Shown here piece after piece: positions 7,296 through 15,441 of a stretch of DNA of 34,657 nucleotides (position 1 is the stretch's first letter; each line of letters opens with the position of its first letter). Source of the DNA: Halorubrum amylolyticum (GTDB lineage Archaea; Halobacteriota; Halobacteria; Halobacteriales; Haloferacaceae); contig NZ_SDJP01000029.1 of the NCBI RefSeq assembly GCF_004114995.1, positions 1-34,657 on the forward strand. Direction: 5' to 3'. The notes under the pieces were generated by a model. It was not told the DNA's origin. It was given only the letters and a program-made list of their open reading frames with translations, and searched no databases. The position numbers were made by a program, and so were the translations under genes.

Positions 7296-7691
7296 TCAGG
7301 CGTTCGCCTTGCGCTCCCGTCCCGACGCCGATGTGAGCGGGAGGTCCGCGTCGATCTCGTCGTACCACACGACGGGGCGCTTCGCGCTGCCGTTCTCTTC
7401 GAACTCGAGGAGCCCGTAGTCGGCAAGCTCGTTCACGTTGTCGAGGACATCCGGTGGGTTCCGGTCGACAAGGCGAGCGAGTTCACGGATGCTCTCTGGC
7501 TCGTGTTCAACGATTGCTTCGAGGAGTTCGAGGTTGGTCGACCGAAAGACGCGACCGAACGTCTCGAGATTCTCGATCGACAGCGTCGGCTCACCGGGTT
7601 CGACGTCGTCGCCGGCGTTGATCGCTTCGAGCCGCTCCTCGAGGCCGCTGCGATCCGCGGACTTGATCTGGACGTGTAGTGTTCGGGTCAT
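7296..7691 (-). CDS. HVO_A0114-family HTH DNA-binding protein, putative antitoxin
   Basis: A 131-residue winged-helix regulator. The N-terminal segment MTRTLHVQIKSADRSGLEER precedes SLSIENLETFGRVFRSTNLE, LLEAIVEHEPESIRELARLV, DRNPPDVLDNVNELADYGLL and PVVWYDEIDADLPL. This order (F-x-S-x-x-N-L-E-L-L, HTH, then a beta wing ending in 'KRPVVxYDEI') is the haloarchaeal HVO_A0114 type, usually encoded beside a TumE-type toxin. The toxin position immediately upstream (7749-8012) is occupied by a broken toxin gene, so this protein is now probably an orphan antitoxin or autoregulator. A truncated paralogue lies at 3242-3469. Confidence 0.75.
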   Translation of the reverse strand: MTRTLHVQIKSADRSGLEERLEAINAGDDVEPGEPTLSIENLETFGRVFRSTNLELLEAIVEHEPESIRELARLVDRNPPDVLDNVNELADYGLLEFEENGSAKRPVVWYDEIDADLPLTSASGRERKANA

Positions 7692-7748
7692 GATGTTGTG
7701 GGGTGGGACTAGGGTTGCGATCGTGCGTCGATCAGCGTGCTTGAGAGG

Positions 7749-8012
7749 TTACCAGTCGGTTCGTTTCTCTGGGGGCAGCGCCGCTCGCCACGCAGGGAAT
7801 ATCTCGGCGAGTCCAGGATAGTAGATCTCGAACGTCTCCGAGCCCATATGGAGTTCGTGGACGCCGTGATGATTGTCGAACCGAATGATCGGATCTTCTG
7901 CGCCGGCTTCACCGTAATGATCGGCGTAGTTGATGCCCTCTCAAACTTCTCTGAGGTAGGACTGAGAGTACGCGTACCCGGGCGACAGTCCCGTCGGCGT
8001 AGGCGCAGTACC
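7749..8012 (-). pseudogene. TumE-family toxin remnant with in-frame stops
   Basis: The minus frame ending at TAA 7749 reads EGINYADHYGEAGAEDPIIR, FDNHHGVHELHMGSETFEIY and YPGLAEIFPAWRAALPPEKR, ending TDW. The IIRFDNxHGVHELH...RAALPPEKRTDW pattern is that of haloarchaeal TumE-like (DUF6516-type) toxins. Directly upstream the same frame gives SQSYLREV then TGA (complement of 7941-7943) where an Arg codon would be expected, and a second TGA at 8013-8015. No start codon precedes the conserved part, so the toxin N-terminus is lost. It lies 57 nt upstream of the intact HTH partner, the normal arrangement for this pair. Confidence 0.6.
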
Positions 8013-8314
8013 TCACAAAGCATCCTCGGATAGCTGTTTCTGAAGCCTGAGTTCTGTGGCGGAGCGGTTGTGCTGGGTGACTTTGACGAGAAAATCTTCG
8101 ACGAACTGACGGAGAGCTGTCGCTGTTGGCGGCGGCTGCCGCCGACAGCGACAGCGTTGCCACTCTTGGCGAAGGCTAGCGCGGTGGGAGATTAGCGGGT
8201 AAACCGGTCGTCTGGTGGTCGGTTTGCGGGGACGGCCCGACGCGTCGCGAGGGCCGTCCACGCTGCCCGTTGAATCATGTTGATGAACTCCTTGAACGAC
8301 CACTTCCAGAGGCG
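8013..8314 (-). pseudogene. Decayed coding remnant, possibly transposase-derived
   Basis: Two minus frames carry protein-like pieces. One begins at 8314 with RLWKWSFKEFINMIQRAAWT, continues ALATRRAVPANRPPDDRFTR, and ends at TAA 8192. A different frame carries LRQFVEDFLVKVTQHNRSAT then ELRLQKQLSEDAL and stops at 8013. Together they look like one gene split by a frameshift and cut at its 5' side. I suspect a mobile-element protein but cannot name it. Its stop coincides with the point where toxin homology ends, so its arrival may have removed the toxin's start. Confidence 0.35.
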
Positions 8315-8411
8315 ACGCCCCCCACGGCGGGGCGTCGCCAGGTTGTAGACACACCTTCAGCAAGCAGACGTCTCAACTAAGCGGCTTTGTGATGTACTGA
8401 TACTAGCTCTC

Positions 8412-8765
8412 TTGACACGCTCAGGAGCCTTCCAGGACGACAGGCTCGACCTCCTCGATGAGTACATCCAGGACCGTATCGATGCTGGAGAGACCCTGCT
8501 TGCGATCATCCGAGCTCTCGAGCGTGCCGACGGAGCCGTAGAGACAGCGGAGGACATCCGGTGGATCGTCGTGGGCATGGAGGACTCGAACGATATCCCA
8601 ACCACCGAAGAGGTTCGATCCGCACTCCAACTGCTCGCGCATCCCAGCGTGGGAGCCGTCGAGCAGGACGAAGAAGGGTATCGGGTGACGACTGACTACG
8701 AGAACGGGATCCAACTGGTCCGATCCCTCGGAGATATCGTCCAACCACCGGGAAGGGAGGGGTAG
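8412..8765 (+). CDS. Hypothetical protein, probably 5'-truncated
   Basis: The frame is convincing: FQDDRLDLLDEYIQDRIDAG, ETLLAIIRALERADGAVETA, EDIRWIVVGMEDSNDIPTTE, and a final winged-helix-like GAVEQDEEGYRVTTDYENGI. No ATG precedes the conserved part; the frame stays open upstream of the TTG at 8412 with different composition. The start is therefore uncertain and the gene may have lost its 5' end to rearrangements at 8013-8400. Helical content with EEVRSALQLLAHPSVGAVEQ suggests an HTH protein. No partner gene is evident. Confidence 0.5.
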   Translation: MTRSGAFQDDRLDLLDEYIQDRIDAGETLLAIIRALERADGAVETAEDIRWIVVGMEDSNDIPTTEEVRSALQLLAHPSVGAVEQDEEGYRVTTDYENGIQLVRSLGDIVQPPGREG

Positions 8766-8902
8766 ATCGGGGCCATCCAGCCCCATCCTGATTGCTCAAA
8801 CGGTCTTGGCAGTTCCTCGAAGAAGAGACGGGTTTTGTTGCTGGGTGGGCAGGTGGAGAAGGCGTGCGGTTCATTTTCTCAGCTCGTTGTTAGTGAGTCG
8901 TC

Positions 8903-8943
8903 TTAACCAACAAACTTCGCGTTTTGCTGTCCTTGTTGGTTAA
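8903..8943. repeat. TTAACCAAC/GTTGGTTAA inverted repeat, copy 3
   Basis: Arms at 8903-8911 and 8935-8943, spacer 23 nt, 10-bp arms when A...T is included. It lies in the 665-nt gene-free stretch between 8765 and the orc stop, beside a decayed orc 3' end. Confidence 0.9.
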
Positions 8944-8953
8944 TCACAGCATC

Positions 8954-9010
8954 TGCTGACTAACCGTAGAACGGCGGATATTGCCTCGATCACACGCTTG
9001 CCGGGGACAA
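8954..9010 (-). pseudogene. Remnant of an Orc1/Cdc6 C-terminus
   Basis: DNA at about 8956-8993 resembles the 3' part of the intact orc gene at 9484-9521 (shared pattern taaccg-agaacg-cgga-at-gcctcgatc-cac). On the minus strand it reads VIEAISAVLRLVS, compared with AIEAMSDVLRLNS in the intact protein. Homology fades on both sides. It suggests a former second orc copy downstream of the present one. Confidence 0.45.
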
Positions 9011-9300
9011 GTTTCTCTTGGATTGCGATCCGGTGTCACACTACGGAGTTGATTCTGCCAATCGTTGTGGTCGGTAGAGGAGTGTGGATCGTAGTGGGTG
9101 TGCTGGGAGCGACCCGTGAGCCACGTATCGGCCTACTGCTGGGACGTAGCTAATCACCAACCTGAGCCGTGACGGGAATGAGAATAGATCAACGACTGCC
9201 GGGATGAGGAGTCGATCGTCTCCACCCTCACACACTCCGGCGCTTCGAGTGTTTCAAGCGTACGCAGATACCGATCAACGCTGAGATCCCTGGCCACCTC

Positions 9301-9430
9301 ACACACCACTATTTCAAGTGAACCGAACCACGTTCACAGGAGAATAGAGAAAGAACTGCCCACACCGCGGTTACAAGTGAAGATGCTAAATCGCTTGACA
9401 TCGGCGGCTTCACTTGTAAGGGTGGTGTGT
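9301..9430. promoter_or_regulatory. Origin recognition boxes downstream of orc (three)
   Basis: Three 21-22-nt boxes with pattern ACACACCAC-Y followed by TTnCAAGTGAA: 9301-9322 and 9361-9381 on the plus strand, and 9409-9430 on the minus strand, ending at the orc stop codon. The 9361 copy is degenerate in its first half (CACACCGCGG). These are the haloarchaeal Orc1/Cdc6-binding type of repeat. The rest of 9011-9300 shows no gene or repeat I can identify. Confidence 0.8.
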
Positions 9431-10657
9431 CTAGGCGACGTTGTTCATTGAGGCGATGTCCCGGATTGTCTCTATCTCGCTGTTTAACCGCAGAACGTCG
9501 GACATCGCCTCGATCGCACTCGTGAACGGAACGTCCAGTTCATAGCTGTAGTAGTTCCCACGAGAACCAGAGCGGTTCTCGTAGGCCGACAGAATCCCAA
9601 GCATCCGAAGATCGGACAGATGATTGTGTACAGATCGTTGAGCGAGCGAGTCGGTTCCAGAGGAATCACAGAGCGCGGTGTATTCCTCGTAAATCTCCCG
9701 GGTCCGGGACGGCGTCTCTTCCTTAGCGGCTTTCGAGACGACTGCTAACAGCGCAAGACGTCCGTGTGTTGTTAATTCACGCATTCCCTCCTCCACACGT
9801 TCCTGTTCGAGACGAGATCGTGCTGCCTCAACGTGGTCACGTTCAATGAGATCTACTTCACGGTTTTCAGCGATCTCTCCGGCTAATCGAAGGAGGTCAA
9901 GCGCCTGTCGGGCGCTTCCACTGTCGCGAGCGGCAAGAGCCGCACAGAACTTCAACACACCCTGCTCGACGGCATCCGCGGCAATCGCAACTTCAGCACG
10001 CGACTCGAGAATGTTCTCAAGTTCGGGTGCATCATATGGCGGAAACTGTAATTCTCGTTCACAAAGTGTGTCTTGGACGCGAGGATCTAGCTGATCGCGG
10101 AATTTGAAATCATTGCTGATCCCGATGACACCGACCTTCGTTGAGTCGAGGTTATTGTTGGCACGAGCTCGTGGGAGTTCATACAACAATTCGTCCCGAT
10201 CACCAATTGAGTCAACCTCATCTAAGACAATCAGAATCGTTCCGCCAATCGCTTCAAGTTCCTTGTACAGTTTCTTGAAGACGGTTTGCTGGGGATATCC
10301 GGTCGAGCTGATTTCACCACCAGCAGGACGAAGTTTATTCACGAGTTCTACGGCGACTTGATAGGAGGAGTTCAGCGTCTTACAATTCACCGAGATAACT
10401 GCCAGATCGACATCGTCGTAGTCGGCAACATCGTTTTTGAGTCTGTCGAGAAGATAGTCGGTAACGGCAGTCTTCCCGACACCGGTATTACCGTATAGAA
10501 AGATATTGTTTGGTTCCCAGCCGTCGACAACAGGCTGGAGTGCGTCCATATACTCCTCGATCTCTTCGTCTCGCTCTTCGATTTGATCGGGTCGGTAGGA
10601 TTCTCCAAGAGCGTCCTTGTTGCGGAAGATGTTCTGCTTCCGCTCGAATCGACGCAT
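9431..10657 (-). CDS. orc: Orc1/Cdc6 replication initiator
   Basis: Origin-binding AAA+ ATPase of 408 residues that loads the replicative helicase at the adjacent origin. Walker A is GNTGVGKT (residues 56-63), Walker B is LIVLDEVDS (D146, E147), and the sensor 1 region reads VGVIGISNDFKFRDQLDPRV. The initiator-specific helix region follows, and the C-terminal winged helix spans about 290-400 (LAQRSVHNHLSDLRMLGILS). Length is normal for haloarchaeal Orc proteins. ATG 10657 is supported by the N-terminus MRRFERKQNIFRNKDALGES and YRPDQIEERD, typical of the family. Matching origin boxes flank the gene on both sides, so this initiator and origin are almost certainly cognate. Confidence 0.95.
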   Translation of the reverse strand: MRRFERKQNIFRNKDALGESYRPDQIEERDEEIEEYMDALQPVVDGWEPNNIFLYGNTGVGKTAVTDYLLDRLKNDVADYDDVDLAVISVNCKTLNSSYQVAVELVNKLRPAGGEISSTGYPQQTVFKKLYKELEAIGGTILIVLDEVDSIGDRDELLYELPRARANNNLDSTKVGVIGISNDFKFRDQLDPRVQDTLCERELQFPPYDAPELENILESRAEVAIAADAVEQGVLKFCAALAARDSGSARQALDLLRLAGEIAENREVDLIERDHVEAARSRLEQERVEEGMRELTTHGRLALLAVVSKAAKEETPSRTREIYEEYTALCDSSGTDSLAQRSVHNHLSDLRMLGILSAYENRSGSRGNYYSYELDVPFTSAIEAMSDVLRLNSEIETIRDIASMNNVA

Positions 10658-10703
10658 GTCACCGCTTTCTCGTGTTTATCATATAAAACCACCCCTACAT
10701 CTG

Positions 10704-10947
10704 TTTCAAGTGAAGGATACAGAGACACACCACTGTTACAAGTGAAATACTAGACTAGTAGTAGTGAACAGAGAAACAGTCCACAATTTCAACTAAAGCG
10801 TTTACATGTATTGCTCAGTATGATTTGTAGTAGTTTCCTTATAGAATGACTCTACGTGTCGAAATCGGTATTTCTCTCCTTTGGCTGCATCTCTGTGCTC
10901 TTACCCTCCCCTTCATTTTCTCGTCTTCACTTGCAAGAGTGGTGTGT
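10704..10947. promoter_or_regulatory. Putative replication origin with inverted origin boxes
   Basis: Upstream of orc, a full box at 10725-10746 (plus) faces a full box at 10926-10947 (minus). A half box TTTCAAGTGAA lies at 10704-10714. Between the facing boxes is about 180 nt of AT-rich DNA (TACTAGACTAGTAGTAG, TTACATGTATTGC, TTTCCTTATAG) suited to unwinding. Facing boxes around an AT-rich element next to orc is the standard haloarchaeal origin layout. The orc promoter must lie within or beside this region. The gap 10658-10987 contains no gene. Confidence 0.85.
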
Positions 10948-10987
10948 CTCTGTCCTCCCGAGCCAGTCCGTGATAATCGCTCCAAGA

Positions 10988-12235
10988 TTAGCTTTGAGAG
11001 ATCCCGCTCTTGATAGCATACTCTAACCGCCACGTGTTGCTCAACACAGCGTTCTTGTCGTCTGTGCCACCAGTAGTGAGGATGCCAAGATGGTAGAGCT
11101 GATACTTGAACTGGAAGTGGATACCAGATTTATACACGGTGGGGTCAGCAAGCTCTGATTCAGCAATCTCTCCGTCAGCAGTGAGGACAGCATCACGACG
11201 ATGTTGTGTGAAGAACACCTCAACGGCGAGTGGCTGATTAATACGCGTAGCTTCCAGAGCGACATCAGCAAGCGTTGGCTCAGAGACTCCGTTTTCGTGA
11301 AGCCGTTCGAGTGCGGTGATGATGAGTCGCGTCGGCTCGTACTGGATAGCGACAGAGCGTGCGAGCTGTGCCCATCGTGGAGCGAGCTCAGTGAACCGTG
11401 TTCGACTACCAGTCCACGTGTCGAACTCGGCGAGCGCAGCCGTGACACTGCCGTGCTGATCGCGAGCGAAGCGGACGACTTCAGCACCGAGGTGTGTGAG
11501 TGAGTCCCCGTTGGGCTGATCGTCGACGAGGTTCAACAGAATCGCCCCACGTCGCCCACCAGAAATGGCGTTGATGACATTTTCAGCGTAGACAGCGTCA
11601 GTATCGCCGTCGGCAGCAAGTGCCAGCGCGTACCCCAGGTAGTTTTTCGGGTGGTTTACCGGAAAGCTCCCGTCAGTGAGCTGGTGCGTTGATGCTTGGA
11701 GTCGCACCGCGTCGATCGTCGTTGAAAACTCACCGGCCCCAGTAACCCGAGCGGGCTCAACGATGCGGGCGGATTCCGTATCGTCGACAGCAATGACACC
11801 GACGTTGAGATTCCGGGCTTGTGCGCGCGCCGTATCGGTGACACTGGGAGCCGGTGCAGCAACGTACCCAAGGTTGACCTCGGGAAGATGAGCGTGCGCC
11901 TGGTTGATACCGCGAGCGACATCCGCAGCAGCCGGGTCAGCGTTGTGACCTTTCGCTTCGATCACCGTGACTGGTGTCGTGGCCGCGTCAGCGTTCAGCA
12001 CTTCAGTCGCTGGCATCCCGACGCCGAGTAAGTCGGGTTCACCAGCATTGAGTCGGAGCGTGTTGTACGGCGCAAGCCGGTCTCGAAGCGCCTGTGGAAT
12101 GGTCCAGCCGCCCCACGTAGACTGGGTGAACTGCGTCTCCGTGACCGCATACTGATCCGGGGTCGTGTCGATATCTGGATACAACGTGTCTTTCGCGGCA
12201 GCGAGCACCGTTGGCTCAGCGAGCGTGACTGCCAT
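10988..12235 (-). CDS. PD-(D/E)xK-like nuclease-fold protein beside the origin
   Basis: A 415-residue protein from ATG 12235 (an upstream in-frame GTG would add four residues). Around residues 65-97 it has LNAGEPDLLGVGM, then TPVTVIEAKGHN: an Asp (D68) followed about 25 residues later by E93-x-K95 at the end of a beta strand, the catalytic arrangement of the PD-(D/E)xK nuclease superfamily. The following NADPAAADVARGINQAHAHL helix is also typical. The remaining 300 residues are alpha-helical and end in a winged-helix-like segment (FKYQLYHLGILTTGGTDDKN). I know of no name. Position next to orc and its origin suggests a plasmid replication, partition or genome-defence role; that is inference. 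Confidence 0.65.
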   Translation of the reverse strand: MAVTLAEPTVLAAAKDTLYPDIDTTPDQYAVTETQFTQSTWGGWTIPQALRDRLAPYNTLRLNAGEPDLLGVGMPATEVLNADAATTPVTVIEAKGHNADPAAADVARGINQAHAHLPEVNLGYVAAPAPSVTDTARAQARNLNVGVIAVDDTESARIVEPARVTGAGEFSTTIDAVRLQASTHQLTDGSFPVNHPKNYLGYALALAADGDTDAVYAENVINAISGGRRGAILLNLVDDQPNGDSLTHLGAEVVRFARDQHGSVTAALAEFDTWTGSRTRFTELAPRWAQLARSVAIQYEPTRLIITALERLHENGVSEPTLADVALEATRINQPLAVEVFFTQHRRDAVLTADGEIAESELADPTVYKSGIHFQFKYQLYHLGILTTGGTDDKNAVLSNTWRLEYAIKSGISQS

Positions 12236-12355
12236 TATCCTGTTCACTGACGGTTAGATGATATAGTTGGGGGGATCGGGACACTCGGTATCTACAGCGT
12301 ACTCGCATACACCTCATCGAATACGATTATAGGATCGACCACACAACAGCCCCGT

Positions 12356-12781
12356 ATGGAGGTCGGGCTCGTCAGCTGTACAAAAAGTAAGCGTGAGAAG
12401 GCAGCGAAACCGAAGGATCTGTATCTTGAGTCGGCGTTCTTCAGGAAGGCTCGCCAGTACGTTGAAGCGAATCATGATGCGTGGTATATCCTCTCTGCGA
12501 AGCACCATTTGCTCGATCCGGACGGAGACCCGATCGAACCGTATGATGAGACGCTGAGCGGTGCGTCTGTGGATACAAAGCGGGAGTGGGCAGAAACCCT
12601 GTTTGAACAGTTACGCGAAGAAGGCCTGCTTGGTGACGGGAATCGGCTCGTCTTCCATGCCGGACGAGATTACCATGAAGAACTTACACCGCTACTCTCC
12701 GAGATGAGTGTTGAATTCTCGGTGCCGACAGATGGGTTACAGTTCGGGGAAACGCTCGCGTGGTACAACGATCGCATCTAA
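12356..12781 (+). CDS. DUF6884-like protein
   Basis: A 141-residue protein beginning MEVGLVSCTKSKREKAAKPK, followed by DLYLESAFFRKARQYVEANH, YILSAKHHLLDPDGDPIEPY, DETLSG, and LVFHAGRDYHEELTPLL. This order (SCTKxK, DLYxSxxFRKAxxY, SAKHxLLxPxxxxxPYxxTL, HAGxxYxxxLxPLL) matches the DUF6884 family, related to the YaaA/TgtA-like base-modification fold and often found beside mobile or defence genes. Function is not established. The gene is complete, with TATA-like GATTATAGG near 12326. A second copy of its last 40 nt lies downstream at 14043-14085. Confidence 0.8.
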   Translation: MEVGLVSCTKSKREKAAKPKDLYLESAFFRKARQYVEANHDAWYILSAKHHLLDPDGDPIEPYDETLSGASVDTKREWAETLFEQLREEGLLGDGNRLVFHAGRDYHEELTPLLSEMSVEFSVPTDGLQFGETLAWYNDRI

Positions 12782-12940
12782 ACACGTCGCCAATCGTGTT
12801 GGGACCTGCTATTGTGGAATTCATCACGAGGTCTTCAGAGTTGGTTGGCGGCTAATCGTGGAGAGTTGGGCCGCATCAATCATGCGTGATTAAATTTCGC
12901 CTAGTCAAACTCTTATCATGACTTGTGAAAATAAAGCGAC

Positions 12941-13960
12941 ATGCGCCAACCGACGCGACTGATTCGTGACTCAGTTGATCGACTAAAATTAGAAGTCTCT
13001 CTTCCTGGCGGCCGATATCAACTATCGCTAGATGACAGAGCCATCATCGTACTCACGGATGGGTTGGGACTCACCGAACGCGACACCGTACCTGAGCCGT
13101 TTGTCCCAATCTTCGTGGCAATGGGCGACGCTTGGTTCCCAAACCAGCGTGACGTAGATGCTATCATCGATGACCTCTCAACTGATGGAACTCTCAATCC
13201 AAATGAGCGGTCGGCGTTGATCTCCTATGTTACTGACTCAAATATCGCTGAACGGAACAGTGAGCGAGTTCAGACAGCAATTAACCGCTCACCGATTGGT
13301 GATGAAGTCTCTGCTGAGGACCTCCAGATTGTTGACCTTCCATCTCTCCCTGATTCACTGAAAGCCGATGAAACCGGGGGCAAATCAGACAACTCTGTGG
13401 AGGCCAAGCAAGAATCGACAGCACCTGAAGAGCCGACGAGGACGGAATCTGAGATCGTCTCTGAGCTGGAGCGTATACCAGGTATTGGACCACAGAGAGC
13501 GAATCAACTCGCGGAGGGAGGTGTGACTTCTCTTGAATCGCTTGCCGACTCACGGCCCGGGTATCTTGCTGACATCGAGGGAATCACTGAGGGCGTTGCT
13601 GCCGTCGCCGTCGAGGGGGCTCGCGAAATTGTTGGACGAACCAAGCCCGCTGACGAGCGGCTTCATGACCAAACAGGTGTTTCAGAATCCGTATTCGACC
13701 CTGCTCTCGCATCGCTTGCTGCTTCAGGCGTTCCAGCATCCGAAGCGGTTCCAAAACTCCGGCTGCTGTACGGGCCGACTGTCGCTGATATTGACGCCGT
13801 CACCGGTCAACAGGCATACTTTCTCTACGAATCGGGGTATCAAACCCCGTACGATATCATACAGGCGTCTCAAGAGGAACTGACGGACGTGTATCAGGTC
13901 GGATCAACAACCGCAGCGGAAATTCGATCGGCTGCCCGTTCCATGCTCGACACACAGTAG
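12941..13960 (+). CDS. Helix-hairpin-helix protein, 339 aa
   Basis: The N-terminal 115 residues form an alpha/beta domain I do not recognise (LPGGRYQLSLDDRAIIVLTD, FPNQRDVDAIIDDLSTDGTL). A charged, disordered linker follows (residues about 135-175). Then a helix-hairpin-helix unit SELERIPGIGPQRANQLAEG and GVTSLESLADSRPGYLADIE, and a second unit near the C-terminus with YQTPYDIIQASQEELTDVYQ and VGSTTAAEIRSAARSM. Tandem HhH units of this kind bind DNA non-specifically, as in topoisomerase and repair-protein tails. The gene sits between the DUF6884-like gene and a duplicate of that gene's 3' end, so it may be an insertion. Confidence 0.7.
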   Translation: MRQPTRLIRDSVDRLKLEVSLPGGRYQLSLDDRAIIVLTDGLGLTERDTVPEPFVPIFVAMGDAWFPNQRDVDAIIDDLSTDGTLNPNERSALISYVTDSNIAERNSERVQTAINRSPIGDEVSAEDLQIVDLPSLPDSLKADETGGKSDNSVEAKQESTAPEEPTRTESEIVSELERIPGIGPQRANQLAEGGVTSLESLADSRPGYLADIEGITEGVAAVAVEGAREIVGRTKPADERLHDQTGVSESVFDPALASLAASGVPASEAVPKLRLLYGPTVADIDAVTGQQAYFLYESGYQTPYDIIQASQEELTDVYQVGSTTAAEIRSAARSMLDTQ

Positions 13961-14038
13961 TCACGCCCGACAAGAGAATGTTCTTCCGATGGCAGCCAAC
14001 AGTCAGCGGTTGAAGGAGAGCACTCCTTGGTGGTTACG

Positions 14039-14085
14039 GGTCAGTGAAACGCTCGCGTGGTACAACGATCGTATCTGAATACGTC
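14039..14085 (+). pseudogene. Remnant of a second DUF6884-like gene (3' end)
   Basis: The DNA from GAAACGCTCGCG to the stop and beyond repeats 12749-12790 with few differences. It encodes SETLAWYNDRI-stop, against GETLAWYNDRI-stop in the intact gene. Homology is lost upstream. Positions 13961-14126 otherwise hold only the promoter of the hydrolase gene. Confidence 0.75.
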
Positions 14086-14126
14086 GCCCCCATAACAGCT
14101 AACAACTATTAGACATATCTACCGAT

Positions 14127-14924
14127 ATGCCAACTGAATCGGTCAACGGGGCGGAGTTGTACTACGAATCAGATGGAGACGGAGTACCGGTTGTCTTCCT
14201 CCACGGCGTATTAATGAGTAGCCGATTCTTCATCGAACAGCAGCCGCTCAGCGACGAGTGTCAGGTTATCACGCTCGATTTTCGAGGACACGGGCGCTCC
14301 GAAAAGACCGAAACGGGCCATACACTCCCACAGTATGCCCGTGACCTGGAAGCGTTCCTTGACGCACAGGATCTTTCTGACGTTGTCCTTGTCGGGTGGT
14401 CGATGGGATCGCTTGTGGCGTGGGAGTACGTCCGCCAGTTTGGGACAGACCGGTTCCGGGGCTTCGTGAGCGTCGAACAACAGCCACTCGACCTTGAACA
14501 GGAGGATTACGAGCACGGTGTATTCGGCTTTGACGAACTTCGTGGACTCATGGAGCTCGCACAAACCAACCCACACGAGTTGGCGTGGTCCCTTATTGAC
14601 GAGATGCTCGTGGATGAACCAGATTCTGTTGAACAGATGCTCTTCGATGAGATCACACGAGTTCCTCCCTCAATCACGAGCGCAATTCTCTTCGACCAAT
14701 CAGTACGCGACTATCGGGAGGCGGTCCCCGATGTGGATGTTCCTACCCTCGTGTGTCTTGGTGAAGACGAAACGATGCTAGAAAATGGTGGTGTCGAATA
14801 CGTTGCCGACAATACACCTGACGCTCAGCTTGAACGCTTCGCCAATAGTGGTCACTGTCCGTTCCTTGAAGAGCCTGAGCAGTTCAACCACGTCCTTTCG
14901 TCGTTCATTACAGCACGCTACTAA
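14127..14924 (+). CDS. Alpha/beta-hydrolase
   Basis: A 265-residue esterase/lipase-type hydrolase. The oxyanion motif is FLHGVLM (26-30), the 'DFRGHGRSEK' loop is at 51-60, and the nucleophile elbow GWSMGS places Ser92. The acid is Asp214 in CLGEDETML and the base is His243 in NSGHCPFLEEPEQFN. All three catalytic residues are present. A helical lid (EDYEHGVFGFDELRGLMELA and following) lies between strands 6 and 7. Substrate cannot be told; relatives include haloperoxidase-like esterases and lactonases. It is soluble, with no signal peptide. TATA-like TATTAGACATAT lies just upstream of ATG 14127, and the gene appears monocistronic. Confidence 0.92.
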   Translation: MPTESVNGAELYYESDGDGVPVVFLHGVLMSSRFFIEQQPLSDECQVITLDFRGHGRSEKTETGHTLPQYARDLEAFLDAQDLSDVVLVGWSMGSLVAWEYVRQFGTDRFRGFVSVEQQPLDLEQEDYEHGVFGFDELRGLMELAQTNPHELAWSLIDEMLVDEPDSVEQMLFDEITRVPPSITSAILFDQSVRDYREAVPDVDVPTLVCLGEDETMLENGGVEYVADNTPDAQLERFANSGHCPFLEEPEQFNHVLSSFITARY

Positions 14925-15084
14925 TACTGTGTCCAGCACACGAGTCAGCGTCTCATCGCTCGGACACAGACGACTTCGAATCTAGAGTTCGGGATCATGC
15001 GAAGAGCATGGCGCGTAGTGAAGGAGAACAGCGCCTCATCGACCACAAAACTAATGTTTGTAGAACATATATTAAGACTTGATT

Positions 15085-15441
15085 ATGCTCAAAGGACATT
15101 ACAATTCAGCAGGGACAAGTATTGAATACGGTGCTGCTGACGACCTCTTTCCCGTTGAGGAACTGGATGCGACCGTCCACCAGTATCGGGATGCTCAGCT
15201 CGCACTTGCCGACGTCGACGGGGCAAGCGTGATTATCATCGCTCCGACGAACCTCGCGTCCAGTTACCACCTCACTCAGCATGCGCTCACTGCGATTCCC
15301 GTCGAAAGTCTTCCACCCGCGATCCAGACGCAAATCGCCGACACGATCGACGCCTCGCTAGAGGCGTTCAACTTCATCCAGATCGGCAAATGGAACAGCA
15401 ATAGCCCGAACCACTCACTCGGCGAATTCGTCGACGCCTGA
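15085..15441 (+). CDS. Hypothetical protein, 118 aa
   Basis: From ATG 15085: MLKGHYNSAGTSIEYGAADD, then FPVEELDATVHQYRDAQLAL, DGASVIIIAPTNLASSYHLT, and a helical C-terminal half ending GEFVDA. A TATA element ATATATTAA (15066-15074) lies at leaderless distance, which fixes this start over the in-frame TTG two codons earlier. No motif, membrane segment or cysteine is present; I do not recognise the family. It stands alone between the hydrolase and the ADP-ribosylglycohydrolase operon, both on the same strand. Confidence 0.55.
   Translation: MLKGHYNSAGTSIEYGAADDLFPVEELDATVHQYRDAQLALADVDGASVIIIAPTNLASSYHLTQHALTAIPVESLPPAIQTQIADTIDASLEAFNFIQIGKWNSNSPNHSLGEFVDA

Noticed and set aside
14039..14085. 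An attachment-site direct repeat for an integrase
   Set aside because: The repeated DNA is the in-frame 3' end of a protein gene and no integrase gene is present in the window, so gene duplication or recombination explains it better.
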